NCBI GenBank assembly: GCA_003427395.1
Contig: BFEA01000338.1
Span: forward strand, 890,830 to 927,276
DNA length: 36,447 nucleotides
Direction: 5' to 3'
Origin: Chara braunii
Lineage: Eukaryota; Streptophyta; Charophyceae; Charales; Characeae
Part shown: piece by piece, positions 1-8,874 of the stretch
Numbering within the stretch: the stretch's first letter is position 1
Layout: the number at the start of each line of letters is the position of its first letter
Program-made: the position numbers and the translations under genes
Notes under the pieces: model-generated
What the model was told of the DNA's origin: nothing
Databases searched by the model: none
Seen by the model: only the letters and a program-made list of their open reading frames with translations

Positions 1-178
1 TCAAACACACACACACACACACTCACGCTTCCATGAATCAATCAATCAGTCAATCAATCAATCAATCAATCAACCGATCAATCAATCAATCAATGTAAGT
101 ATTGATTCGATTGATTGATTGATTGATGACTGATTGATTCATTGATTGATTATCTGTTTTTTTTTTTTTTTTTTGATT

Positions 179-242
<64 letters not shown>
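1..242. repeat. Compound microsatellite module 1 (CA / AATC / GATT / poly-T / GA)
   Basis: A CA run (about 6-24) is followed by AATC repeats, the spacer TGTAAGTATTGATTC, complementary GATT repeats, an 18-base T run (157-174) and a GA run (about 180-242). The AATC and GATT tracts are reverse complements and could fold into a hairpin. The same order of blocks recurs at 349-600. Reading frames here are simple-sequence artefacts. Confidence 0.9.
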
Positions 243-243
<1 letters not shown>

Positions 244-348
244 AGGTAAGTCTTCAACCTCGCGACTGGCGTCATGGTACTTTCATGGATAGGACAACCA
301 AAATCGATTGCATCTACCGCAAGAACATAGAATTATACACTGCCACAC

Positions 349-368
349 TTTTTTTTTTTTTTCGCTCG

Positions 369-426
<58 letters not shown>

Positions 427-547
427 ACACACACACACACGCTTCAATCAATCAATCACTCAATCAATGTAAGTATCAATTGGATTGATTGATTGATTGA
501 TGACTGATTGATTGATTGATTGCTTATCTGTGTTTTTTTTTTTTTTT

Positions 548-600
<53 letters not shown>
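349..600. repeat. Compound microsatellite module 2, copy of module 1
   Basis: The block order repeats that at 1-242: T run (about 349-362), CA run (about 370-440), AATC repeats, TGTAAGTATC spacer, GATT repeats (to about 522), a T run (about 533-547) and a GA run (about 550-600) ending in GAAA units. The shared non-repeat spacers (TGTAAGTAT, GATGACTGATTGATT, TTATCTGT) indicate duplication of the whole module rather than independent microsatellite births. The stretch 243-348 between the modules is ordinary unique-looking sequence with no gene visible. Confidence 0.85.
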
Positions 601-814
601 AAGAAAGAAAGAGACAACTTCAAACGACAAATATGAAGAAAAAATCAAACAGCAACATACATCTTGAAATAGAAGAAAATGAAAAACGTTGAACGCCAAA
701 TTTGAATTATAAAAAACATAATGAACACAGATTTCGTCAACTGATTATTGCTTTGTCTCTCTCGAGCCTTGTGCTGACGCCATTTCCAAATCGCACATCA
801 CCGAAATTGCAGAA

Positions 815-1020
815 GACGAAGGAAAAGGTATTGGAGAAGAAGAAGGATAAGAAGAAGAAGGAGAAGGAGAAGGAGAAGAAGAAGAAAGGCAAGGAATGGA
901 AGAAGAAGAAGGAGGAGGAAATAAAGGAGTGGAAGAAAAAAACACGAAAAAATAAAAATATAAAACGAAAACTATACCTAAAACTCGTCACCACAAAAAA
1001 AATAAAATAAAATGAAAACT
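815..1020. repeat. Purine-rich GAA/AAG low-complexity tract
   Basis: The plus strand here is almost entirely A and G, dominated by GAAGAAG, GGAGAAG and AAAAATAAA. Lysine/glutamate-rich frames on the plus strand and Phe/Ser-rich frames on the minus strand follow from composition and are not supported as genes. The stretch 601-814 just upstream is AT-rich and shows nothing recognisable. Confidence 0.75.
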
Positions 1021-1030
1021 ACCCCTAAAA

Positions 1031-1486
1031 CTATTCACCATCACCCCCGTCCCCGCCACCATCTCCTCCTTCATCGCCCGAAGTGAAAGGATTGTGGTAG
1101 GTCCCGTTAGTGGTAGAGGCAGCGGGCATCCAATCAACGGGGTCGGGACCCAATCCCGGCCCACCGTGCTCCCACCCAGATCCGTTCGCAGTCGGCCAGC
1201 CCCCGCCATTGGTCGGAGTAACCCACCCACCTCCGCCTTCCGCTTGCGTCAAGGTTTCCCGACCGCCGCCATCACCTCCTTCGTCAGTCACTGCACCGCC
1301 CCCCCCACCGCCAACAACGACCTGCCCACCCGCATTCTGCCCTGTCGGAGCAGCGACTGACTCACCGGAACCGGTGTGGCCATGCACCGTGGGTGACGTC
1401 GTGGCTGACGGGGCCGCCACGTCGGCAGTCGTCGTGCTAACCATGTCAACCCCCTGTGCGGGGTTGCCTGTTCTCCGGTCCGACAT
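1031..1486 (-). CDS. Hypothetical glycine-rich protein or first exon (151 aa)
   Basis: An ATG at 1484-1486 opens a frame of 151 codons ending in TAG at 1031-1033. The product is rich in Gly, Thr, Ala and Asp. It starts MSDRRTGNPAQGVDM, has a GGGGGG run mid-protein, and has a C-terminal half with WVTP, GGGWP and GSGWEHGG elements and an acidic Gly/Asp tail. I recognise no domain. In favour of coding, the sequence is less repetitive than its surroundings and the frame stops cleanly. Against it, GC-rich DNA gives long frames by chance, and the same stretch is open on the plus strand. The region directly upstream of the ATG (1500-1830) is CT/TTC microsatellite. I chose this start because further upstream the frame only reads through the microsatellite. 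Confidence 0.25.
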   Translation of the reverse strand: MSDRRTGNPAQGVDMVSTTTADVAAPSATTSPTVHGHTGSGESVAAPTGQNAGGQVVVGGGGGGAVTDEGGDGGGRETLTQAEGGGGWVTPTNGGGWPTANGSGWEHGGPGLGPDPVDWMPAASTTNGTYHNPFTSGDEGGDGGGDGGDGE

Positions 1487-1508
1487 GGCGCCTCTGTCTC
1501 TCTCTGCG

Positions 1509-1509
<1 letters not shown>

Positions 1510-1539
<30 letters not shown>

Positions 1540-1559
1540 CTTCTCCTTCTTGCGCGCGT

Positions 1560-1601
<42 letters not shown>

Positions 1602-1667
1602 CCTCTCTCTCTCTCTCTCCGCCTTCCNNNNCGCGACACGGACAGCGCGCAACTCTCTCTCTCTCTC

Positions 1668-1727
<60 letters not shown>

Positions 1728-1759
1728 CGCCTTCCACCACGCGACACGTGACAGCGCAC

Positions 1760-1812
<53 letters not shown>

Positions 1813-1816
1813 CAGC
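1510..1816. repeat. TTC and CT microsatellites with a duplicated ~110-bp unit
   Basis: A TTC run (about 1510-1550) leads into long CT runs. Within them a unit made of CCGCCTTCC, a CGCGACACG-containing spacer, CAGCGC(G/A)CAACTCTC and CT repeats occurs twice (spacers at about 1619-1654 and 1729-1765). Four undetermined bases (1628-1631) sit in the first spacer. Very long Ser/Leu or Arg/Glu frames here are artefacts of the repeat. Confidence 0.85.
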
Positions 1817-1849
1817 GTGTACACCGCAAAAGCACAGAGGCGAGATTGA

Positions 1850-1947
1850 AGTCAATCTATCTATCACTCTATAGATGTATGTATATATATATAATATATA
1901 AAGATAGATAGACAGATAGATAGATAGATACATAGATATGTAAATGT

Positions 1948-2000
<53 letters not shown>
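1850..2000. repeat. GATA/TATA and GA microsatellites
   Basis: A TATATA/GATAGATAGA stretch (about 1870-1940) is followed by a GA run to about 1998. No gene is seen. Confidence 0.85.
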
Positions 2001-2074
2001 CAGACTGAGAGTCTGCCGCAAGAAAGAAGAAACGACAAACGAAAACAAATAAATAACAAAAAAACACAGGGAAA

Positions 2075-2463
2075 GATGACAGGTGCCGTTTCCACGAACA
2101 GCCAAGGCAGCAGAAGTAAGAAAGCGGACGGGCAAAGGACAAAATCAAAGGGGGGGAAAATAAAACGAGAACGAAAAAAGGAGCCAAAAAGACAGACGTT
2201 GACACGCGACGTTTCCACGAACGGCCATGTTCGCAGAAGTGAGAAGCCGGAGGGGAAAAAAAAAGAACAAATACGAAAAACGCAAAACGACAACGACAAG
2301 GGGAAAAAAAAGGCAAACAATGACAGGTGCTGTTTCCACGAACGGCCACGTGCGCAGACTTCAGAACCCACACAGAGAGAAACGAAAAAAAAAAACACGA
2401 AAGGTCAAAAGAAAACATATACAAAAGACGAGCGATGTTCCCACGAACGGCCACGTCCGCTGA
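2075..2463. repeat. Four-copy ~120-bp tandem repeat with GTTTCCACGAACGGCCACGT core
   Basis: The core G(T/C)TTCCACGAACGGCCACGT with a trailing (T/C)CGCAGA occurs at about 2088, 2211, 2332 and 2437, roughly 105-123 bp apart. The cores are separated by A-rich spacers that have diverged more than the cores. The third core contains a CACGTG palindrome at about 2347. The repeat lies between GA microsatellites. Confidence 0.75.
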
Positions 2464-2567
2464 ATTGACAACCCGGAGGGGGTTAGAATAAAATAAACTT
2501 GTGAATAAAAATTAATAATACACAAAAAAAGAAACATACGACAGACTGACCGTCACCGTGTCATTTC

Positions 2568-2568
<1 letters not shown>

Positions 2569-2623
<55 letters not shown>

Positions 2624-2748
2624 AACCGACTGTCGCCGCGAAAGATGTCAATCAACGTCGTAGTTGTCTCTTCGTTGTTGAAGATGACATCCATGACGGC
2701 GACAACACACTTATATAGATAATGACGACGTAACAATGAACGACCATC

Positions 2749-2806
<58 letters not shown>
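2569..2806. repeat. Two GA microsatellites flanking a short unique spacer
   Basis: GA runs at about 2569-2620 and 2752-2805 flank roughly 130 bp of unique-looking sequence with no recognisable gene. Confidence 0.85.
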
Positions 2807-2889
2807 CAATCACTGATGAGCCAATGGCCGCCAACACGTCTTGTCATTTGCCACGGTGATTGGCCCTGAAGGATTGAGGAAGGATAACA

Positions 2890-2890
<1 letters not shown>

Positions 2891-2942
<52 letters not shown>
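2891..2942. repeat. CA microsatellite
   Basis: About 25 uninterrupted CA dinucleotides. The adjoining stretch to 3120 has no supported gene; an A-rich AAAAATAAAA tract follows at about 3069-3115. Confidence 0.9.
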
Positions 2943-2943
<1 letters not shown>

Positions 2944-3127
2944 GAGGTCGGGATGCGCCGCTGGCGATGGCAACCGCCGTCGTCCGTCCATTGCCACACG
3001 TGCGGACGACCGCGGCCATCCAATCCGCAGTACCGGTCGCCGACGAACCGACATGTCCGTCACAAGCCGCAAAAAACAAAAAAAAATAAAAATAAAAAAT
3101 AAAAATAAAAAACATTCCAAAACGTGA

Positions 3128-3207
3128 GTCGGCCTCCGACCATACCACCGACCACAGGGACGCCGCCCTAACGTGCGTCCCTTCGCCAGACGCTACCGGA
3201 GGCCGAC
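3128..3207. repeat. 11-bp perfect inverted repeat
   Basis: GTCGGCCTCCG (3128-3138) and CGGAGGCCGAC (3197-3207) are exact reverse complements separated by 58 bp. The stretch 3208-3410 that follows is AT-rich (AAAAATAAAA) and ends in a C run; nothing else is seen there. Confidence 0.6.
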
Positions 3208-3415
3208 GCGCCACAAATGAAAACGCTGCTTTTCCACAAAATAAAAAATATACAACAAAAACGAAAAGTCCCGCGGGACACAGGCTCGCCGAAATCTGGC
3301 GGGCAGCAAAATTCAGGTTCGGCAAAAACAGGCTCGGAGGTACTGGTGGTTTAAATTTTAAAAAAATAAAAAATAAAAATTCAGGGCATACTCACACTTC
3401 CCCCCCCCCCCTCCG

Positions 3416-3453
3416 GTGCTAGCGGTGCTGTTTAGAGCAGGCATCGCTAGCAC
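3416..3453 (-). other. LINE copy A 3'-terminal hairpin
   Basis: GTGCTAGCGGTG (3416-3427) pairs with CATCGCTAGCAC (3442-3453) over 12 positions with one plus-strand G-T pair. The enclosed 14 nt starts CTG and ends CAGG, which can extend the stem. It lies at the very 3' end of the element. Copy B has the same structure at 6527-6564 with a compensatory change. Confidence 0.6.
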
Positions 3454-3823
3454 CCAGGGAGAGGCTCCATTTATTAGTGGGGAGCGTCACCTGCTGGAAA
3501 ACGGGTCCAGCGTCCCTTACACAGTTGATATAGAATGATACAGAATGATCCAGAATGGTATGTAGAAAAGAAGAAAAATGGATGGTGTCTGGAGGGTGCC
3601 TGCCATTGCTCTGGAGACCAGAGGATTGACTGAGCAGGTGTGAAACTGAGAGCATGATGGTCCCCTTCTCCTTCTTCCATCCTGTGCCAGGACAAGGTGC
3701 CAGGAGGAATCACTGGGGCAAAACAGAAAAAAAATGGACTGCAATCCAGATAACTAAAACTCAGACCAACTCATACCAGAAAAGGACAGAGCAATAAGCA
3801 TGAGGAGAAACAGACTTCGCCAG

Positions 3824-4336
3824 TTACAGACATAATTCCAAGGACTGTGGGTGGGAAGGGAACGGGTCTGGAAACTCCTCTGCAGGTCTCATAGGGATGA
3901 TGGGGTCTATTGTCAGCCAATCCTTAAATCTCAACCGGTAGTCCTTTGGCACCTCCTCTCCGTGGCTACCCTCCTCACCCTCCTCTTCTTCCCAACCCCC
4001 GGTCCAGCAAACTTCCGCTATCCATCCCTCCCGGTCCCCGCCCAACCACTCCCTAGAAAACTGTAGTAGCCCTTCCCTGATGTCTTTGGATCTATGGAGG
4101 TTGTCAAGTGTTTGCTTCGTAGTCTTCCATCTGTTCGAGAGTTTCAGTTGGAAGTGCACTTTGAATTGTTCCTCCCTTACTTCTCCCTCTACCCGAACTT
4201 GGTCTAGAGTTAGGACGCATCGTTGCCACCATACATGTTCGACACAAAGACGTGGTCTTGGAAGGGTGGGTAATGGCCTAATAAGATAGCGCGCCAGTCC
4301 CACGGCCATGGATGCCCCCGGACCATTTGTTGCCAC
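3824..4336 (-). pseudogene. LINE copy A ORF2 C-terminal tail
   Basis: A 170-codon frame that does not start at a genuine translation start. From about residue 37 it contains WWQRCVLTLDQVRVEGE, then HFQLKLSNRWKTTKQTLD, EWLGGDREGWIAEV and a closing FPDPFPSHPQSLEL. Each of these has a positional counterpart in copy B (6976-7392): WWQRC, HFKLAQRW, DWVGGEREGWIAKV and CPDPFPPHALSL. In plant L1-type LINEs a region like this follows the zinc-binding zf-RVT module at the end of ORF2. Its exact function is unknown to me. It is a broken remnant, since the zf-RVT part just upstream lies in another frame. Confidence 0.65.
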
Positions 4337-4434
4337 ACCCTATCCCACCACCTCCAGGTGAGGATGGCTGCGGGGCATTGAAGGAATACATGTTCGATTG
4401 TCTCTGCTCTCTTTCTAGCCCGAAAACCCAGCAA
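4210..4434 (-). pseudogene. LINE copy A zf-RVT segment
   Basis: The frame contains KRAETIEHVFLQCPAAI followed by TWRWWDRVWQQM. The pattern AETIEH(V/I)F(L/M)QCP is the C-terminal half of the zf-RVT zinc-binding domain found after the RT in plant LINEs. It is matched almost word for word in copy B (AETIEHIFMQCPIAQ). It lies upstream of, and in a different frame from, the C-terminal tail at 3824-4336, so at least one frameshift separates them. Confidence 0.65.
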
Positions 4435-4923
4435 GCATCGAGATCACCAAGGGAGTGCACGACCTTGTTGTTCTAAATGCAAGTGATCAATCAATTAGTC
4501 GTTGGTTGGTAGGCACCGATGCAAAATTTGTCACTGCAGAGATGTAATTTCCGCTGGTTTAAACTTGGTGTCGCAGAACCATTGTATTGGTGTGAGAAGG
4601 TGTCTTTCCACATTAAGATGTTTTTGCCATCGGTCGATCACTGTGTCTTTTAGGCAGCGCTTTACTCTGAGCACACGATACGTTGCTTTTACTGAGAGCC
4701 TCGACAATGTTTTGAGTTTGGGCTGTCGTGGGTTGTTCCGTGGGTCAGGGTTCCAGACTCATTCCAAAGGATCTATGGGAAGGGCCTCTATGGCTATCTC
4801 TGGAAAGAAAGCCCGTCGGTTCTCTCTGTCCTCTAGCATCCGGATTCTGTGTAGATCATCCTTCTGAATCCATTGGAAGGGGTCCCGACTTCCTACCAAT
4901 CTCCCATTTTTTTCTACGCTGTG

Positions 4924-5121
4924 TCATTCAATCAGCGCATCCTCCGACCGAATTAGGTGAGTCAGGCCAACTTTGTTGACACTTCCTTCTTTGGCTACCC
5001 AATCCCCCTCTTTCAACCTCCTACCTTTGCGAAGGATGGACCACCACACTACCAGGAGTGTCGCCGTTATTTCCGCAAAAACCGCTTCTACGTTACGGGA
5101 ATACCTCAGTTCCTCCCTCAT
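4924..5121 (-). pseudogene. LINE copy A fragment between RT and zf-RVT
   Basis: This short frame contains LKEGDWVAKEGSVNKVGL, which matches LKEGDWVASTESPQRIG in copy B (just upstream of 8145). It therefore anchors copy A to the same part of ORF2. Further fragments of the same ORF run to about 5577 in other frames (PLWKSLDHQRTKAIFF around 5219-5419). No catalytic residues lie here. Confidence 0.55.
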
Positions 5122-5589
5122 TCACTCCGGATTCTTTCAGTCTTTCCTCTCCTTGTCCCAGAGGTCACCCACTCTCGTCACTCCATTCTTCACCCATCCT
5201 TTCCATGGGGTGTCGATGCTAAAAAAAAATTGCCTTTGTTCGTTGGTGATCCAACGATTTCCAAAGAGGGGTTGTCGTGCCACCTCCTCTCATCTGTCTG
5301 GGTGTGGGCGGTTCGAGGGGGGGAGTTTCCTCCAGATTTTTACCAAACAGGGCCAGAAATCGTCTCTCCTTCCTCCCCCCCCCCCCTCGGGAGCGCCGTG
5401 GTACTCTCCAATACTCCAACTAGCACATACTTCATCAAGTTTTCCGTATGTGAATTTGCGTTTATATGGCACCTGCAGGTCACACTGCTCACCCGTTTGT
5501 TGCCCAAAGCAGAAAGGACAGGGTCGTGACCTGACCTTGAGACGTGAAAATACTTTGTGTGCAGTCAGACAACACAATGCACTTCAATT

Positions 5590-6475
5590 TTATTTTTTTT
5601 GCTTCCAAAAAGCAGTAGAGGAGAAAGAAGTACACACTGTGGTATCGTAGATCTATTCATCAACTTGATTTGTCGTCGTTGCAGAATATACGACACTTGT
5701 TGACTCATTACTTGGGGAAAGAAGAGCTCAACGGTGATAACTTTTTGCCAAAGGTGGCATGGCAGATCATTACTCAACCAAAATGCAAAAGGGGTTTGGC
5801 CATTTTGGACCCCGAACGACAAATTGCGGCGCTCCTTGCGAGATGGGTGTCGTGGACCATTTTGGAGAGCCCTCACACGGCATGGCGACAACTAGCTGAA
5901 TTCTTGTTGTTTTCCTTGTTGGAGTGGACAGAATTTAGGTGCATATGGCTAACGGTCCTTACTCCAGACTATCAGCGGAAGAGGTTACCTCCTTGCATAT
6001 GGGCAGGGATATTGAAAGCTTGGAGGGGAGCGTCTCCTAAATTACAACCCCCCCCGCTTGTCTTTGGAAGATTGATGACGCAGTCGTTATTCAACAATCC
6101 ATTCCTGCTCAATCCGCAGGGGCTTCCTTTTCGATGTTTTGGACCACGGGAATTTGGGAACGGTTGGATGTCTCGAGGGATTGGAACCATTGCTGACATT
6201 TGGGATTTGACGACTGCTGATTGGAAACCCATAGAAGCACTGGCTCTGAGACTGCTGGGACTGTGGCATCAGGCAGAGCACTTGGAACAGTTGAAGAACT
6301 CTACTCCCCAGCAATGAGAATGCACACTGAGAATGAGACCCGGGTTGGTCAAAGGAATGTGGTATAAACAATCTCAACATGCAATGCCGGACTGCGTTTG
6401 GAAGATAGACTTGAAAATTATTCGGAGGTGGTGGAAATTCCTACTACCTGTTGGCAAGTGCAAGGAGGGGCTGAG

Positions 6476-6477
<2 letters not shown>
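5590..6477 (+). pseudogene. Inverted LINE ORF2 fragment
   Basis: A plus-strand frame, open for 215 codons at 5670-6317, contains KVAWQIITQPKCKRGLAILD, IAALLARWVSWTILESP, QSLFNNPFLL and a closing WHQAEHLEQLKNSTPQQ. These correspond to the ORF2 segment just after the RT in copy B (RRVAWDSIQVIQPKGGGGL, then YCHHVEEHLDNLIEAIP). The fragment is therefore a LINE piece in the opposite orientation to copies A and B. It lacks the RT catalytic part, the zf-RVT module and a tail. It ends at the poly-T of copy B. It has longer open sequence than its neighbours, which may mean it is younger. Confidence 0.6.

Positions 6478-6509
<32 letters not shown>
6478..6509 (-). other. Poly-A tail of LINE copy B
   Basis: Thirty-two uninterrupted T on the plus strand are 32 A in the element sense. 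They directly follow the conserved 3' end of copy B and directly precede the inverted LINE fragment, which fixes the orientation and the 3' boundary of the element. Confidence 0.85.
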
Positions 6510-6510
<1 letters not shown>

Positions 6511-6526
6511 GAACATGCCCCTACCA

Positions 6527-6564
6527 GTGTTAGTGGTGCTGATAAGAGCAGACACCACTAGCAC
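6527..6564 (-). other. LINE copy B 3'-terminal hairpin
   Basis: GTGTTAGTGGTG (6527-6538) pairs with CACCACTAGCAC (6553-6564) with one plus-strand T-G pair. The 14-nt interior starts CTG and ends CAGA. It sits 17 nt from the poly-A tail. Compared with copy A (3416-3453), one C-G pair has become T-A by changes in both arms. The stretch 6565-6975 contains the rest of the 3' untranslated part. Confidence 0.6.
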
Positions 6565-6975
6565 CTGGGGAGAGGCTCCATCTATTGGTGGGGAGCATCA
6601 CCTGCTGGAAAACGGGTCCAGCGTCCCATATACAGATTGAACATAGAGTACATCAGAAGAAAAACAGTCACGGGGGGGATCCTGCCAGCATTGATTGCCC
6701 TGGGAGACAAGGGATTAACTGAGCAGGATAAAAAAGGAGGAAAGGGGGAACCTCTTCACCCTAAACCCGGCGCCGGATACCTACTGATACACACTAGTTC
6801 CTCCCTCCCCCTCCCCGTCCAGGTTACCCCAATCCGTAGAAGGGGGGAATCACTGAGCAGCGAAAAAAAAGAAGGAGAAAAAGTCGTTAGCAGAAAACTC
6901 CCTGGGGGGTTCCAGGGAAGAATTCCTTGTATGATTAAGAGATATGTGGAAGACTGGGTTATAGGATTTTATCAT

Positions 6976-7392
6976 TCAGGACAGGATCTCTGTCAGGGAA
7001 AGGGCATGAGGCGGGAAAGGGTCTGGGCAATCAGCAGAGGGGCGAAGTGGGAATGAGGGTTCTATGTTTGTCCAGTCTTTCAAGTTGAAGCTTAGGCGGT
7101 AGTCTCTCATCTCTTCCAAATCTCTCCGTCCCTCTTCCCTATCTCCGCTCCATTCTACTTTTGCAATCCATCCTTCTCTCTCCCCTCCCACCCAGTCTGT
7201 GCAAAATGTTGTGATCCGTCTCCTAACATCTCCTACTTGTTTAAAGAGTTCTAATTGTGCTTTGGTGTCTAGCCATCTTTGTGCGAGTTTGAAATGTACC
7301 TGCTGCTGAATCTGTTCCGTGATTTCTGGCTCCTCTACTCTCACCTTCTCCATAGCCAGCGTGCATCTCTGCCACCAAAGAGCCCATATCAC
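6976..7392 (-). pseudogene. LINE copy B ORF2 C-terminal tail
   Basis: A 138-codon frame with WWQRCTLAMEKVRVEEPE near its start, HFKLAQRWLDTKAQLELF in the middle, DWVGGEREGWIAKVEW and a terminal CPDPFPPHALSLTEILS before a stop. It is the counterpart of the copy A tail at 3824-4336, with conserved Trp, Cys and Gly-Glu-Arg-Glu-Gly positions. It lies in a different frame from the zf-RVT segment (7531-7737), so a frameshift separates them. It is the last coding part of ORF2; the 3' untranslated region follows. Confidence 0.65.
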
Positions 7393-7530
7393 CGCTCTCC
7401 TTCCGAGTTAGTGCATATTCTCTACGAAGGTCGTGGCTGCTTCTGCATATGGCCAATGACCGACCAATATGGCTTGCCAAGACCAGGGTCAGGGAATTGC
7501 AGATTTCATCTTTCTCCATATGCGATCCCA

Positions 7531-7737
7531 CTATCTCCATATAAATTGGGCGATCGGACATTGCATGAAAATGTGTTCGATGGTTTCCGCCCTTTTGTAG
7601 AAAGGAAAAAGGCTCTGACACCGTTGACACCATGGAAGCAGCAAACCTTTTTGTTTTAAATTAGTATGGTCGGTCAGCCAGTCGTTTGTTGGCAGACAGC
7701 GGTGGGCGATCTGCCACTGCAGGGAAGTGATTTTCAT
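7531..7737 (-). pseudogene. LINE copy B zf-RVT domain
   Basis: The frame reads LQWQIAHRCLPTNDWL, then WCQRCQSLFPFYKRAETIEH and IFMQCPIAQFIWR. The C-x2-C ... H-x4-C arrangement and the AETIEHIF motif are those of the zf-RVT zinc-binding domain found downstream of RT in plant non-LTR elements. A stop separates it from the preceding ORF2 segment (7756-8145), so it is part of a decayed ORF2. Confidence 0.75.
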
Positions 7738-7755
7738 GGGTCTTGCCTTCTGTTC

Positions 7756-8145
7756 TTAGAACCATTTAATTGGGGTCAGACTTGGAAGGGAGCGATGCAC
7801 ATTTAGGTGTCTGGCCCATCTGTCGTTTACTATGTCTCTCAGCCATCTTTTGGGTCTGAGCATTTTGTAGGCTGATTTGACCGTCAGCTGGTGTAGGTTG
7901 ATGTGGCCTGCTTTGGGGCCTTCCCTCTGTTGGGAGCGTTTCCAAAACCATTCTGCTGGGTCCAGAGCCAGGTTCTGGATTGATTTGAAGGGTTGGAACA
8001 CCACCCTCTGACCTTTCTCTTCTAAAACTCTCACTCGATACACAGATGCTCTCTCTTTCCATTCGAGGGGGGCTCTGCTACCTTGGAGGGTGTCAGTTCT
8101 AGTGATTGTGTAGTGTTCAACCAGGACAGTCTGGGGTGAAACCAT
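7756..8145 (-). pseudogene. LINE copy B ORF2 segment between RT and zf-RVT
   Basis: A 129-codon frame containing LEWKERASVYRVRVLEEKGQ, DPAEWFWKRSQQREGP and LTVKSAYKMLRPKRW, ending SLPSLTPIKWF. The last part resembles the 'S(A/V)KSAYK' to 'W' linker that precedes zf-RVT in plant LINEs. The frame stops just before the zf-RVT segment. The stretch upstream to 8215 is in another frame. Confidence 0.55.
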
Positions 8146-8214
8146 ATGTATCCGACCTATCCTTTGAGGAGACTCCGTGCTAGCTACCCAGTCGCCTTCC
8201 TTTAAGGAGGGGCC

Positions 8215-8439
8215 TTATTTAAGAGTTTGGTACCATGCCAGCGGGATAGCTTCAATCAGGTTATCCAAATGCTCCTCTACGTGGTGGCAGTATCGTAGGA
8301 TTCTTTGCATCTGATCTCCTATTTTCCAATCTCTTATGTCATTGTCCCAGAGATCCCTAATCCTGAGCACCCCTCTCTTTACCCAACTTTTCCAAGGCAA
8401 GGTTGAGCTTGTCATGATACAACCACTCAAGTTAGTCAC
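8215..8439 (-). pseudogene. LINE copy B post-RT segment
   Basis: A 74-codon frame with LPWKSWVKRGVLRIRDLWD, DIRDWKIGDQMQRILRY and CHHVEEHLDNLIEAIPLAW. It matches the plus-strand fragment at 5670-6317 (WMSRGIGTIADIWDLTTADW, AEHLEQLKNS), which defines the region. Between it and the RT frame (8440-8874) the same coding similarity continues but is split by several stops and frame changes. Confidence 0.55.
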
Positions 8440-8874
8440 CCATCGGTTTCCAAATAGGGATTGTCGGTAGACTTTCTCCCAACGGTCGGGATAAATTTTG
8501 TCTGGGAGCGGGAGTCTGCGTCAGGTCTCCAGTAAGGATGGTCAGAAGTTGTCCAGAATCTGGTCGCCTTCGTCCAGCCCCTCCCTTCCTCGGGGAAACT
8601 TGTGCGGGATTGTCTAGAATCGGTCCTCCAGCCATATCAGCAGGTGAGTATATTGGGGGGCTTCTAGGGCCAGTCGGGCTAGATGTTCCAGAGCTAATGC
8701 ACACCACGGACACTGGGGGGCAAAAATAAACTTCTTAATCCATTTTAGTTATAGTGCTTGCACTTGCGTGACTAGGTCAATTATTCTCAAGCCTCCCCCT
8801 CCCTTAGGTTGGATAACTTGAATGGAATCCCACGCCACGCGCCTGAGCACATTATTTTGCTCGCCGTCCCCTCT

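Larger units (their letters stand above)
3411..5577 (-). mobile_element. LINE copy A, 5'-truncated non-LTR retrotransposon
   Basis: On the minus strand this stretch carries, in element order, a degraded segment after the RT domain (about 5577-4924), a zf-RVT-type segment (around 4430-4360), a C-terminal tail (4336-3824) and a 3' untranslated end (about 3800-3411). The pieces correspond in order and spacing to copy B at 6478-10619, but the protein match is only moderate, so the two copies belong to different subfamilies. Stops and frameshifts interrupt it throughout. The left end is the conserved 3'-terminal hairpin. A C run (about 3400-3411) stands where a poly-T (antisense poly-A) would be expected. 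Confidence 0.75.

Noticed and set aside
1446-1933. Long Arg/Glu or Ser/Leu frames on both strands
   Set aside because: They are translations of CT/GA microsatellites, open in several frames at once.
3411-6477. Twin-priming 5' inversion of LINE copy A by the adjacent plus-strand fragment
   Set aside because: The inverted fragment and copy A cover overlapping parts of the same ORF2 region (both include the post-RT segment), whereas a twin-priming inversion would divide the sequence without overlap.
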